The notes under the pieces: model-generated | The model's input: the letters and a program-made list of their open reading frames with translations, nothing else | Told to the model about the DNA's origin: nothing | Databases searched by the model: none | Shown: piece after piece, positions 40,942 through 48,748 of the stretch | Layout: the number at the start of each line of letters is the position of its first letter | Numbering within the stretch: the stretch's first letter is position 1 | Assembly (NCBI GenBank): GCA_016842085.1 | Contig: JAEVEX010000066.1 | Location: 1 to 64,000, forward strand | DNA: 64,000 nt | Origin: Candidatus Thermoflexus tengchongensis | GTDB lineage: Bacteria; Chloroflexota; Anaerolineae; Thermoflexales; Thermoflexaceae | Direction of reading: 5' to 3' | Program-made: the position numbers and the translations under genes

Positions 40942-41994
40942 ATGAAGGCCATCGTTTTCTACCAGCATGGAGATCCGGAGGTGCTGCAGGCGGCGGACCT
41001 GCCCACCCCGCATCCAGGGCCGGGCGAGGTGCAGGTCCGTGTCCATGCCTGTGCGATGAACCACCTGGATCTGTGGGTGCGACGGGGGATCTCCTCCCTG
41101 CGCCTGGAGATGCCACACATCCCGGGCTCGGATGTGGCCGGGGTGGTGACCGAGGTCGGCCCCGAGGTCTCCGGGATCCAGGTGGGGGATCGGGTGGTGG
41201 TGAACGCGACCCTGAGCTGCGGGCAGTGCGAGTTCTGCCTGCGGGGGGAGGACAATCGCTGCCGTCGGGGGGCCATCCTGGGCGAACATGTGCGAGGAGG
41301 CTATGCCGAATACGTGGTGGTGCCGGCCCGCAATGTTTTGAAGTTGCCGGAGGGCTTTCCCTTCGAGGAGGCGGCGGCGGCCTCCCTGGTCTTCCTCACC
41401 GCGTGGCACATGCTGATCACCCGGGGTGGCCTCCGGCCCGGAGAGGACGTGCTCATCGTGGGGGCTGGCGGGGGCGTGAACACGGCGGCCCTCCAGATCG
41501 CGAAGCTGGCGGGCGCACGGGTGGTGGTGGTGGCCTCGAACCCGGAGAAGGCGGAGCGAGCCCGCGCCCTGGGGGCCGATCACGTCATCGACCGCTCCCA
41601 GGAGCCAGACTGGTCCCGTGCGGTCTGGCAATGGACCGGGAGGCGGGGCGTGGACGTGGTGGTGGACAACGTGGGTCAGGCCACCTGGATGAAGAGCATC
41701 CGCTGCCTGCGGCCCGGTGGGCGCCTGCTGGTGGTGGGGGCGACCTCCGGCCCGAACCCGGAGGATTTCGACATCCGGTATGTGTTCTCCCGACAGATCA
41801 GCATCCTGGGCTCCACCATGGGGACCCAGCATGATTTCCGCACGGTGATGGGGTTGATCTTCGCTGGGCGGCTGCGGCCGGTGATCGACCGGGTGCTGCC
41901 GCTGACCCAGGAAGGGGCGCGGGAGGGTCACCGCCTGCTGGAAGCCGGGGCGGTCTTCGGGAAGATTGTCTTTGTGGTCGATGCGATCCGATGA
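40942..41994 (+). CDS. Zinc-binding medium-chain dehydrogenase/reductase (alcohol dehydrogenase family)
   Basis: The 350-residue product has the MDR fold. The structural zinc lobe carries four cysteines (CGQCEFCLRGEDNRC, about 93-107). The GroES-like half has IPGSDVAGVVTEVGPEVSGI (about 55-74), and the cofactor site is VLIVGAGGGVNTAALQIAKL (about 170-189). The catalytic-zinc position has an HLDLW rather than the usual GHE pattern at the first ligand, so it may be a reductase of an acyl-CoA or quinone type rather than an alcohol dehydrogenase. It is last enzyme of the acyl-CoA operon, 33 bases after the acyl-CoA dehydrogenase. Confidence 0.87.
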   Translation: MKAIVFYQHGDPEVLQAADLPTPHPGPGEVQVRVHACAMNHLDLWVRRGISSLRLEMPHIPGSDVAGVVTEVGPEVSGIQVGDRVVVNATLSCGQCEFCLRGEDNRCRRGAILGEHVRGGYAEYVVVPARNVLKLPEGFPFEEAAAASLVFLTAWHMLITRGGLRPGEDVLIVGAGGGVNTAALQIAKLAGARVVVVASNPEKAERARALGADHVIDRSQEPDWSRAVWQWTGRRGVDVVVDNVGQATWMKSIRCLRPGGRLLVVGATSGPNPEDFDIRYVFSRQISILGSTMGTQHDFRTVMGLIFAGRLRPVIDRVLPLTQEGAREGHRLLEAGAVFGKIVFVVDAIR

Positions 41995-42389
41995 CCCGAT
42001 GGCGGCGCCTCCCTGGAGCCCTGTGGCTGCTGTATTTCGCCCTGCGCAATGCGGCGCGGGCCGTCTACTATCTGGGGGCGATCCCGCCGGTATGGGTGGA
42101 GGAGGGCATCCACGGGCCCTGGACCTACCTGGGGGTGGCCGCGCTGGTCTGGGCGCTGGCCTTTGGGGCGGCCGCCGTCCTCTGGTGGCGAAGGGGATCA
42201 TCCGTAGCCAGCTGGATCGTGGGGGGGATGTTTCTCTATCAGATCCATATCTGGGCCCATCGCCTCTTTCTGATGCGAAGCCCCTTCATTGCCGGAAGCC
42301 ACGGCTTCGCCCTGCTGATCAGCCTGCTCACGTTCCTTCTCACTGTCAAAGTGCTCGGGGGAATCTCGCTGCCCCGCCGGGGGCGGTAG
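41991..42389 (+). CDS. Small membrane protein, 132 residues
   Basis: The product has about four membrane helices (PGALWLLYFALRNAARAVYY at about 8-27; YLGVAALVWALAFGAAAVLW at about 46-65; ASWIVGGMFLYQIHIW at about 72-87; FALLISLLTFLLTVKVL at about 106-122). The start ATG overlaps the MDR stop (ATGA), so it is translated with the operon. Family not recognised; function unknown. Confidence 0.7.
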   Translation: MTRWRRLPGALWLLYFALRNAARAVYYLGAIPPVWVEEGIHGPWTYLGVAALVWALAFGAAAVLWWRRGSSVASWIVGGMFLYQIHIWAHRLFLMRSPFIAGSHGFALLISLLTFLLTVKVLGGISLPRRGR

Positions 42390-42436
42390 AGCGGGATCCG
42401 GAGCCGGCCCGTAAGATCCGGGAAGATCCACGGAAG

Positions 42437-42661
42437 GTGCTCAAGGATCTGGCAAGGCCCGAGCTGCTTCAGTCGGATGGGGGGATTTATCGCATGGTGG
42501 TGGGAACGCTGGGGATGATCGGCCTGGCGGCAGTCCTGGGCGCCATTATCCTGACAGCGCTGGGCAGGGGAGGGGATCAGATCCCCGCGGTGGTGACGGC
42601 TCTGGGGTCCGCCGCGATCGGCGCTCTGGCCGGGCTGCTGGCTCCATCCCCCCGGGAGTAA
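42437..42661 (+). CDS. Possible small two-helix membrane protein, 74 residues
   Basis: A GTG at 42437 with GGAAG upstream opens a frame reading LKDLARPELLQSDGGIYRMV, then the membrane helices VGTLGMIGLAAVLGAIILTA (about 20-39) and IPAVVTALGSAAIGALAGLL (about 48-67). It ends at a strong terminator. The start could also be the ATG at 42494. The hydrophobic pattern and conserved-looking codon use support a gene, but no family is recognised. Confidence 0.5.
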   Translation: MLKDLARPELLQSDGGIYRMVVGTLGMIGLAAVLGAIILTALGRGGDQIPAVVTALGSAAIGALAGLLAPSPRE

Positions 42662-42696
42662 CCGATCGGCCGGGCCTGTTATCGGACAGGGAAAAG

Positions 42697-42726
42697 AAGG
42701 GGGCGCCCTCGCTGCGGCGCCCCCTT
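42697..42726. terminator. Bidirectional terminator between the acyl-CoA operon and the ornithine aminotransferase gene
   Basis: AAGGGGGCGCC and GGCGCCCCCTT form an 11-bp perfect stem around an 8-base loop, with TTTCT on the plus side and AAAAG-complement (CTTTTC) on the minus side. It sits between convergent transcripts. Confidence 0.75.
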
Positions 42727-42774
42727 TCTGGCCTTCGTCGACGGATCGATGGGGGAAGCTTCCACCCGGTCTCT

Positions 42775-43992
42775 TCAGCCTTCCAGCACCTCCTGGATCT
42801 GATCCAGCGCCCAGTCCAGGTCTTCGCGGGAGATCACCAGGGGCGGGGCGAAGCGGAGGATATGTTCGTGGGTGTCTTTCACCAGTATGCCCCGCTCCTT
42901 CAGGGCCTCCGCGAAACGCCGTGCCCCGCCGGCCTCGGGGTGGAACTCGATCCCAATCAACAGGCCCCGGCCGCGCACTTCTTTAATGTAAGGGCTCCGG
43001 ATCGCCCGCAGACGGTTCAGGGCGTGCTCGCCCAGAGCCGCCGCTCGCTCCGGCAGATCTTCCTCCACGATCACCCGTAATGCCTCGCGGGCTACCGCGG
43101 CGGCCAGCGGGTTGCCGCCGAAGGTGCTCCCATGGTCGCCCGGCCGGAACACGTCCAGGATCTCCCTTCGGGAAACCACCGCCGAGATCGGCAGCACACC
43201 GCCCCCGAGGGCCTTGCCCAGGATCACCATATCCGGCTGCACGTCCTCCCACCACGAGGCCAGCAGTTTGCCGGTGCGCCCCAGGCCAGTCTGGATCTCA
43301 TCGGCGATGAAGAGCACGTTGTGCCGGCGGCAGATCTCGGCGGCCCGGGCCAGATATCCGGGCGGCGGCACCCGCACGCCCCCTTCGCCCTGGATCGGTT
43401 CCACCAGGAACGCGACGGTGTTCGGGGTGATCGCCCGCTCCAGCGCTTCCACATCCCCATACGGGATGATCACGAAGCCGGGGGTGTATGGGCCGAAGTC
43501 CTCCCGATACTGGGGCACCGTCGAAAAGCTGATGATCGTGGTGGTCCGGCCGTGGAAATTCCCCTCGCACACGATGATCTCCGCCTGATCCCGCGGGACG
43601 CCCTTCACCCGGTAGCCCCATTTGCGGGCGGTTTTGATGGCCGTCTCCACCGCCTCGGCTCCCGTGTTCATCGGTAAAGCCTTCTCATACCCCAGAAGCT
43701 CACACAACTCCTTCAGGAAGGGGCCGAGCTGGTCGTTGCGGAAGGCCCGGGAGGTGAGCGTCACCCGCCCGGCCTGCTCGATCAGGGCCCGGATGATGCG
43801 GGGATGCCGGTGGCCCTGGTTCAGGGCCGAGTAGCCGCTCAGGCCGTCCAGATAGCGGCGCCCTTCCACGTCATACACCCATACGCCTTCTGCCCATGCG
43901 ATGACCACATCGATGGGCTGGTAATTGGGAGCGCTGTAGGTGTCCTCCATCTCGATGTAATCCGCGGATCGAAGCAGGGTCGGCGTCGACAT
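42775..43992 (-). CDS. rocD: Ornithine aminotransferase
   Basis: The 405-residue PLP enzyme moves the delta-amino group of ornithine to 2-oxoglutarate. Features are [20 protein letters not shown] (about 47-66), [20 protein letters not shown] (about 105-124), [14 protein letters not shown] (about 139-152), [10 protein letters not shown] (about 196-205), [15 protein letters not shown] (about 228-242), and [17 protein letters not shown] with the PLP lysine (about 261). The STFGGNPLA block follows. These match RocD. The product glutamate semialdehyde/P5C would be oxidised by the dehydrogenase at 23.2 kb. AGGAGGAC precedes the ATG. Confidence 0.93.
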   Translation of the reverse strand: MSTPTLLRSADYIEMEDTYSAPNYQPIDVVIAWAEGVWVYDVEGRRYLDGLSGYSALNQGHRHPRIIRALIEQAGRVTLTSRAFRNDQLGPFLKELCELLGYEKALPMNTGAEAVETAIKTARKWGYRVKGVPRDQAEIIVCEGNFHGRTTTIISFSTVPQYREDFGPYTPGFVIIPYGDVEALERAITPNTVAFLVEPIQGEGGVRVPPPGYLARAAEICRRHNVLFIADEIQTGLGRTGKLLASWWEDVQPDMVILGKALGGGVLPISAVVSRREILDVFRPGDHGSTFGGNPLAAAVAREALRVIVEEDLPERAAALGEHALNRLRAIRSPYIKEVRGRGLLIGIEFHPEAGGARRFAEALKERGILVKDTHEHILRFAPPLVISREDLDWALDQIQEVLEG

Positions 43993-44028
43993 GATGTCCT
44001 CCTGGTGAAGTGGAAGTCCAGCTGCGCG

Positions 44029-45234
44029 CTACGGCATGGTCCAGCTGTGAACCGAAGATATGGGCGATGGATCGCTCACCGGGACGCGCATGGCCTGGGC
44101 CAGCGCCTGTCGCACCAGCTCTTCCATCCTCACCCGGCTTTCGATCTCCCGAACGATCTCCAGAGAGGGACGGGTGACGACCCGGGGAGGCATCAGGAAC
44201 TGACAGCAGTCCTCCCCGGGCAGGATCGAGAGCTCGTAGGTTCCGATGGCCCGCGCCCGATCGATGATCTCCACCTTATCCAGCCCGATGAGGGGCCGCA
44301 GGATCGGCATGGATGCGGCGTCCTCGATCGCCGTCAGGCTCTCCAGGGTTTGCGAGGCCACCTGCCCCAGGGAATCCCCGGTGACCAGGGCCAGCCCGCC
44401 CTCCTGTCGGGTGAGGGCTTCCGCGGCCCGCACCATCAGCCGCCGGTAAAGGATCAGCCGATAGGGCGCGGGGGCGGCCAGGACGATGGCCCGCTGGGGC
44501 TCCCCGATGGGCACCACATACAGCCAGGACGGCATCCCGTAGGGGCGCATCTGGCGGACGATGGCTGTCGCCTTTGCTTCCGAGGCCGCCCAGTCCCCGA
44601 AGGGCCCGCTGTGGAAATGGATGGGGATCACCTCACAGCCCCGTTTCAGCATGAAGTAACCCGCCACAGGGGAGTCGATGCCGCCGGAGAGCAGCAGGCC
44701 CACCCGCCCGCTGACCCCCACCGGCAACCCCCCAGGGCCCCGATGGCGGGCGAAGTAAACGAGGGCGGTGTTCGTGGCGATTTCGATGTAGGCCACCCAG
44801 GCCGGCTCCTCGAGATCCACCCGCCAGCCCGTCTGGCGCTGGACCGCTGCTCCGATGTGCCGCTCGATCTCCTGAGAGGTCAGGGGGAACGATTTGTCCG
44901 CGCGGGAGGCTCGAATACAGAAAGAGGGGACGGGCTCAGCGGGGAGGTGACGAAGGACGATTTCCGTGATGACATGGAGGTCTTTCGAGGCGGGGATCGC
45001 CGGGGCGAAATAGACGATCCCGAACACGGTGCGCAGGCGCTCGACCCATATCGCCTCCGGGACCGGGCGCGGAAGCCGAACAAGGAGTCGTCCGGGCAGA
45101 CGCTCCACCGAAGCGGGCCCGATATCCTGCAGGCGCTCCTCGATCCGCCGGGCCAGCATCCGTTCAAAGAAGCCCCGGTTGTGACCCTTCAATCCGATCT
45201 CCGCATAATGCACCACAGCATACCGGCTGTCCAT
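44029..45234 (-). CDS. thiI: tRNA 4-thiouridine sulfurtransferase ThiI
   Basis: The 401-residue product has the N-terminal ferredoxin-like part (YAEIGLKGHNRGFFERML, about 10-27), a THUMP domain (about 60-165) and the PP-loop LLLSGGIDSPVAGYFMLKRG (about 178-197) that adenylates U8 of tRNA. EDCCQFLMPP (about 345-354) holds the C-terminal cysteines; the rhodanese domain of the E. coli protein is absent, as in many bacteria, where another sulfur donor serves. It begins next to the palindrome-rich region on its 5' side. Confidence 0.93.
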   Translation of the reverse strand: MDSRYAVVHYAEIGLKGHNRGFFERMLARRIEERLQDIGPASVERLPGRLLVRLPRPVPEAIWVERLRTVFGIVYFAPAIPASKDLHVITEIVLRHLPAEPVPSFCIRASRADKSFPLTSQEIERHIGAAVQRQTGWRVDLEEPAWVAYIEIATNTALVYFARHRGPGGLPVGVSGRVGLLLSGGIDSPVAGYFMLKRGCEVIPIHFHSGPFGDWAASEAKATAIVRQMRPYGMPSWLYVVPIGEPQRAIVLAAPAPYRLILYRRLMVRAAEALTRQEGGLALVTGDSLGQVASQTLESLTAIEDAASMPILRPLIGLDKVEIIDRARAIGTYELSILPGEDCCQFLMPPRVVTRPSLEIVREIESRVRMEELVRQALAQAMRVPVSDPSPISSVHSWTMP

Positions 45235-45359
45235 CGCGCCTTCCTCGTTATTCTGAGTCGTTCTGGATCTTTGGGTGCTCCATCTGGCCTATCCATGTAA
45301 GCCGGCGGATGTGCGTGCCGATGGAGATCGCTCTTCCTGGGCGTTGAGCGCTCCGCGCT

Positions 45360-45970
45360 GGCCTATTGCGCCGATTGGAAATCGGCTTCGCGAGGCGCTG
45401 CGCGCCGGGTGCCGGCCTGTGCCAGCACGAGAACGACTTTCGGCCGGCGGGGGCCGGCCATTGGGTTGAATTCATTCGACACCCCAGGGCCGGCCGCTGG
45501 CCTCTCACGCCGATTGGAAATCGGCCTCCATAGGCGCTCCGCGCCTCGCGTCGGCCTTCGCCGACGCGGAAGGCCTTTCTGGCCGGCGCAGGCCGGCCAT
45601 TGGCCGAAGGCCTTTGAGGTCGAATTCATTCGACACCCACGCCGGCCGCTGGCCGAAGGCCTTTGAGGTCGAATTCATTCGACACGCCTTGTGCACCGTG
45701 CGTCGGCCTTTCACGCCGATTGAAATCGGCCTTAAGAGGCGCTTCGCGCCTTATGTCGGCCTTCGCCGACGGGAAAGCCTTTCGGCCGGCGCAGGCCGGC
45801 CGCTGGCCTCTCACGCCGATTGGAAATCGGCCTTTCCGGGCGCTTCGCGCCGGGCGTCGGCCTATGCCGACGTAATGGCCGGCGCAGGCCGGCCGCTGGC
45901 CGAAGGCCTCTGCGGTCGAATTCATTCGACACCCGCGCCGGCCATTGGCCGGAGGCCCACTTCACCCCTC
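45360..45970. repeat. Mosaic of short palindromic repeats
   Basis: This roughly 610-base stretch, within an 801-base gap without a supported gene (45235-46035), is built from recurring palindromes. GCCGATTGGAAATCGGC occurs three times, plus one copy missing a G. GTCGAATTCATTCGAC occurs three times, plus one altered GTTGAATTCATTCGAC. GTCGGCC-TTCGCCGAC occurs twice with two variants. GGCGCTTCGCGCC-type hairpins occur four times, and GGCCGGCGCAGGCCGGCC three times plus one variant. They follow each other in a repeating order with partial units. Reading frames through it are periodic artefacts. Confidence 0.85.
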
Positions 45971-46035
45971 GCCGGCCGCCCTCCCGGGCATCTCCGTAAA
46001 AGAAGGGGCGCGCCATCCGCGCCCCTTCTCCGGCA

Positions 46036-46108
46036 TGGGCGAGGCAGGACTCGAACCTGCGACCCTCCGCTTGTAAGGCGGATGCTCTCACCCCTGAGCT
46101 ACTCGCCC
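46036..46108 (-). tRNA. tRNA-Val (TAC)
   Basis: On the minus strand GGGCGAG pairs with CTCGCCC as the acceptor stem. The anticodon stem TCCGC/GCGGA encloses CTTACAA (anticodon TAC, valine GTA/GTG codons), and the T arm is GCAGG-TTCGAGT-CCTGC. The discriminator base is A; CCA is not encoded. Its first 10 bases are also the end of the pth reading frame, and the pth stop TAG lies in the tRNA 5' end. Confidence 0.95.
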
Positions 46109-46806
46109 GTCTTCCCCGCCGGCCGCATGGACGGCTGGGCGTTGAAGCGGTTCATCGCCGCCTCCAGCCCCTCCTCGATAAACGTGCGGATGGCCTGCGC
46201 GGCCCGATGGAGCACCCCTTCCAGGATCTCCTCCTCATCCGGCCGGAAATCCTGGAGCACGTAATCGGCCGGGTTCATATGGCCGGGGGGGCGCCCGATG
46301 CCGATGCGCAGGCGGGGGAATTCCATGGTCCCCAGCGCCTGGATGATGGATTTCATCCCGTTGTGGCCGCCCGGGCTGCCCCGGGGCCGCAGCCGGATCG
46401 CCCCGAGAGGGAGATCCATGTCATCATACACGACCAGCAGCCGATTCAGGGGGACCCGGTAATACGAAACCAGGGGGCGCACGGAGCGCCCGCTCAGGTT
46501 CATGAACGTCTGAGGCTTGGCCAGGATCACCCGCTGGCCGGCCAAGCGCCCCTCAGCGATCAGGGCCTGATGCAGGATCCGCCGGAAGGCCATCTGATGG
46601 GCCTGGGCGAATACATCCACAACCCGGAAGCCCACGTTATGGCGGTTGCGGGCATACTCAGGGCCCGGGTTCCCCAGCCCGACGATCAGCACCGGGAATC
46701 CTTCCAGAGCCTCTTCTCCGCCATCTTCCCGGGACGCTGGCTCCGGCCGAAGCGCCTTCAGAATGCGATCCAGGCGCTCCAGCGTGTCTTCATAGTGCAG
46801 GATCAC
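46099..46806 (-). CDS. pth: Peptidyl-tRNA hydrolase
   Basis: The 235-residue product frees tRNA from stalled peptides. VLIVGLGNPGPEYARNRHNV (about 39-58) contains the catalytic His and Asn positions. KPQTFMNLSGRSV (about 97-109), VYDDMDLPLGAIRLRPRGSP (about 125-144) with the catalytic Asp, and GHNGMKSI follow. An N-terminal extension of about 38 residues precedes the usual start. The GTG at 46806 has GGAGAGG upstream. The 3' end overlaps the tRNA-Val gene by 10 bases. Confidence 0.93.
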   Translation of the reverse strand: MILHYEDTLERLDRILKALRPEPASREDGGEEALEGFPVLIVGLGNPGPEYARNRHNVGFRVVDVFAQAHQMAFRRILHQALIAEGRLAGQRVILAKPQTFMNLSGRSVRPLVSYYRVPLNRLLVVYDDMDLPLGAIRLRPRGSPGGHNGMKSIIQALGTMEFPRLRIGIGRPPGHMNPADYVLQDFRPDEEEILEGVLHRAAQAIRTFIEEGLEAAMNRFNAQPSMRPAGKTGE

Positions 46807-46833
46807 CGATCCTCTCCTCCACCCCAGATTCCC

Positions 46834-47214
46834 TTACTGAGCCCGCACCAGGATAGGGGCCCCGCGCCACAGGGACTCCAGGTCGTAGTAGCGGCGCTGG
46901 GGCGGCGCGAAAATATGAACGATGATGTCCCCATAATCCATCAACACCCAGCCCGAGGCCGGGTCCCCCTCGATCCGGGCTGGATCCACCCGGTAGCCCT
47001 GCGCGGTGGCCTCCGCGATCCCCTCCACGATCGCCTTCAGCTGTCGCTCCGAGGTTCCCGTGCAGATGATGAAGTAGTCGGCGAACGTGGCACGGGCCCG
47101 GATATCCATCAACACCACGTCCATCCCCTTTTTATCGAGGATGGCGTCCACAATCCGATGCGCCAGATCCAGGGTGTTCAGGGATCCACCTCCTGAATAG
47201 GGATTCGCCAGCAT
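46834..47214 (-). CDS. rsfS: Ribosomal silencing factor RsfS
   Basis: The product binds uL14 of the 50S subunit and blocks subunit joining under starvation. It reads LNTLDLAHRIVDAILDKKGM, then FADYFIICTGTSERQLKAIV, GWVLMDYGDIIVHIFAPPQR and YYDLESLW, all typical. Coordinates use the first ATG at 47214, but no ribosome site precedes it. A strong AGGAGGTGG lies inside this frame (about 47194-47186), 7 bases before a CTG at 47181 that matches the usual N-terminus (LNTLDLA). The real start may be that CTG (115 residues). It is 27 bases upstream of pth. Confidence 0.92.
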   Translation of the reverse strand: MLANPYSGGGSLNTLDLAHRIVDAILDKKGMDVVLMDIRARATFADYFIICTGTSERQLKAIVEGIAEATAQGYRVDPARIEGDPASGWVLMDYGDIIVHIFAPPQRRYYDLESLWRGAPILVRAQ

Positions 47215-47296
47215 GGCGCCGGTTGGCTGGATCCGTCTGCTTCACTATCATTCTATCACGTAACCGGATCGCCTACCGCTTTGCCAGGAGGCTGCC

Positions 47297-48652
47297 ATGG
47301 TCGAAACCGTCTCCCAGATGAGCGCCGAGGAGATCGTCGCCCTCTGCCGGCGATACACGATCTACGAATGGTCGGCCCAGGATGCGATCGATCCCATCCC
47401 GGTGGTGCAGGCGAAGGGGGTCTATTTCTGGGACGCCCGGGGCCGCCGCTATCTGGACTTCAACTCCCAGCTGATGAACGTCAACATCGGCCACGGCGAT
47501 GAGCGGGTGATCCGGGCGATCCAGGAACAGGCCGCCCGCCTGCCTTACGTCAACCCGTTTATGGCCACCGAGCCCCGCGCCCGTCTGGGCCAGATGCTGG
47601 CGGAGATCGCCCCGGGGGATCTGAACAAAGTCTTCTTCACGCTGGGCGGGGCGGACGCCAATGAGAACGCGATCAAGATCGCCCGCCTCTACACCGGCCG
47701 TCACAAGATCATCGCCCGCTACCGGTCCTACCACGGCGCCACGGCGGGTGCCATCACCCTCACCGGGGATCCCCGGCGCTGGCCGGCGGAGCCGGGCATC
47801 CCAGGGGTCATCCACGTGTTCGACCCCTATCGCTACCGCTGCCGCTGGTGCATGCGGGAAGAGCGATGCACCTTAGACTGCCTGAACCACATTGAGGATG
47901 TCATCCAGTTTGAAGGCCCCCATACGGTCGCGGCGATGTTCATCGAGACCGTCACCGGGACCAATGGGATCATCGTCCCGCCGGAGGGATATCTGCAGGG
48001 CCTGCGGGAGATCTGCGATCGCTACGGCATCCTGCTGATCTGCGACGAGGTGATGAGCGGCTTCGGCCGCACCGGGGAATGGTTTGCGGTGAACCACTGG
48101 AACGTGGTCCCCGATCTGATGACCGTGGCGAAGGGGCTGACCTCGGGTTATCTCCCCCTGGGCGCGGTCCTGATCTCGGATCGGATCGCGGAGTTCTTCC
48201 GCGATCGCCCCTTCCCGGGGGGCCTGACCTATAACTCCCATCCCCTCTGCCTGGCCGCGGCCATCGCCACCCTCCAGGTCTATCAGGAAGATCGCCTGGT
48301 CGAAAACGCGCGGCGGATGGGGGAGCTCCTGGCGCGGGAGCTGGCCCGCCTGAAGGAACGACATCCCAGTGTGGGGGATGTGCGGAGCATCGGCCTCTTC
48401 GGGGTGGTCGAGCTGGTCCGGAACCGTGAGACCCGCGAGCCCCTCGTCCCCTTTAACGCCCGGCCTTCGGAGATGGGGATCATGAACCGCCTGCGGGAGT
48501 TCTTCCTGCAGAACGGGCTTTACACGTTCATCCGCTGGAACACGTTTTTCACCAATCCTCCTCTGTGTATTACGGAGGCGGAGCTTATGGAGGGCCTCGA
48601 GATCATCGACCGGGGGCTGGAGATCACGGATGATGCGGTGGTGGGCGGATGA
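47297..48652 (+). CDS. Class III aminotransferase (omega-amino acid/taurine-pyruvate type)
   Basis: The 451-residue PLP enzyme has YLDFNSQLMNVNIGHGDERV (about 53-72), FFTLGGADANENAIKIARLY (about 114-133), YRSYHGATAGAITLTGDPRR, then LLICDEVMSGFGRTGEWFAV (about 246-265) and TVAKGLTSGYLPLGAVL with the PLP lysine (about 278). Four cysteines cluster as C-x2-C-x5-C-x3-C near 180-195. Substrate cannot be read; relatives act on taurine, beta-alanine or other omega-amino acids. It is divergent from rsfS. Confidence 0.88.
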   Translation: MVETVSQMSAEEIVALCRRYTIYEWSAQDAIDPIPVVQAKGVYFWDARGRRYLDFNSQLMNVNIGHGDERVIRAIQEQAARLPYVNPFMATEPRARLGQMLAEIAPGDLNKVFFTLGGADANENAIKIARLYTGRHKIIARYRSYHGATAGAITLTGDPRRWPAEPGIPGVIHVFDPYRYRCRWCMREERCTLDCLNHIEDVIQFEGPHTVAAMFIETVTGTNGIIVPPEGYLQGLREICDRYGILLICDEVMSGFGRTGEWFAVNHWNVVPDLMTVAKGLTSGYLPLGAVLISDRIAEFFRDRPFPGGLTYNSHPLCLAAAIATLQVYQEDRLVENARRMGELLARELARLKERHPSVGDVRSIGLFGVVELVRNRETREPLVPFNARPSEMGIMNRLREFFLQNGLYTFIRWNTFFTNPPLCITEAELMEGLEIIDRGLEITDDAVVGG

Positions 48653-48748
48653 GGGGAGCCGAACGGGCGGCGCTGAGCCTGGATAGGGGGACTCGTCGGC
48701 GAAGGGGTGGAGCCTGCCGCAGCACGACCATCTATGGAGGTCGAAACC

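Noticed and set aside
39667-42201. An 844-codon open frame on the minus strand.
   Set aside because: It is antisense to the acyl-CoA dehydrogenase and MDR genes, a common effect of high GC codon bias, and has no domain or ribosome site.
45235-45930. Small proteins encoded across the palindrome mosaic.
   Set aside because: The predicted peptides simply repeat because the DNA repeats, and no ribosome sites or domains accompany them.
45235-46000. A CRISPR array.
   Set aside because: The repeated units have different lengths and directly abut; there are no regularly spaced unique spacers and no cas genes nearby.
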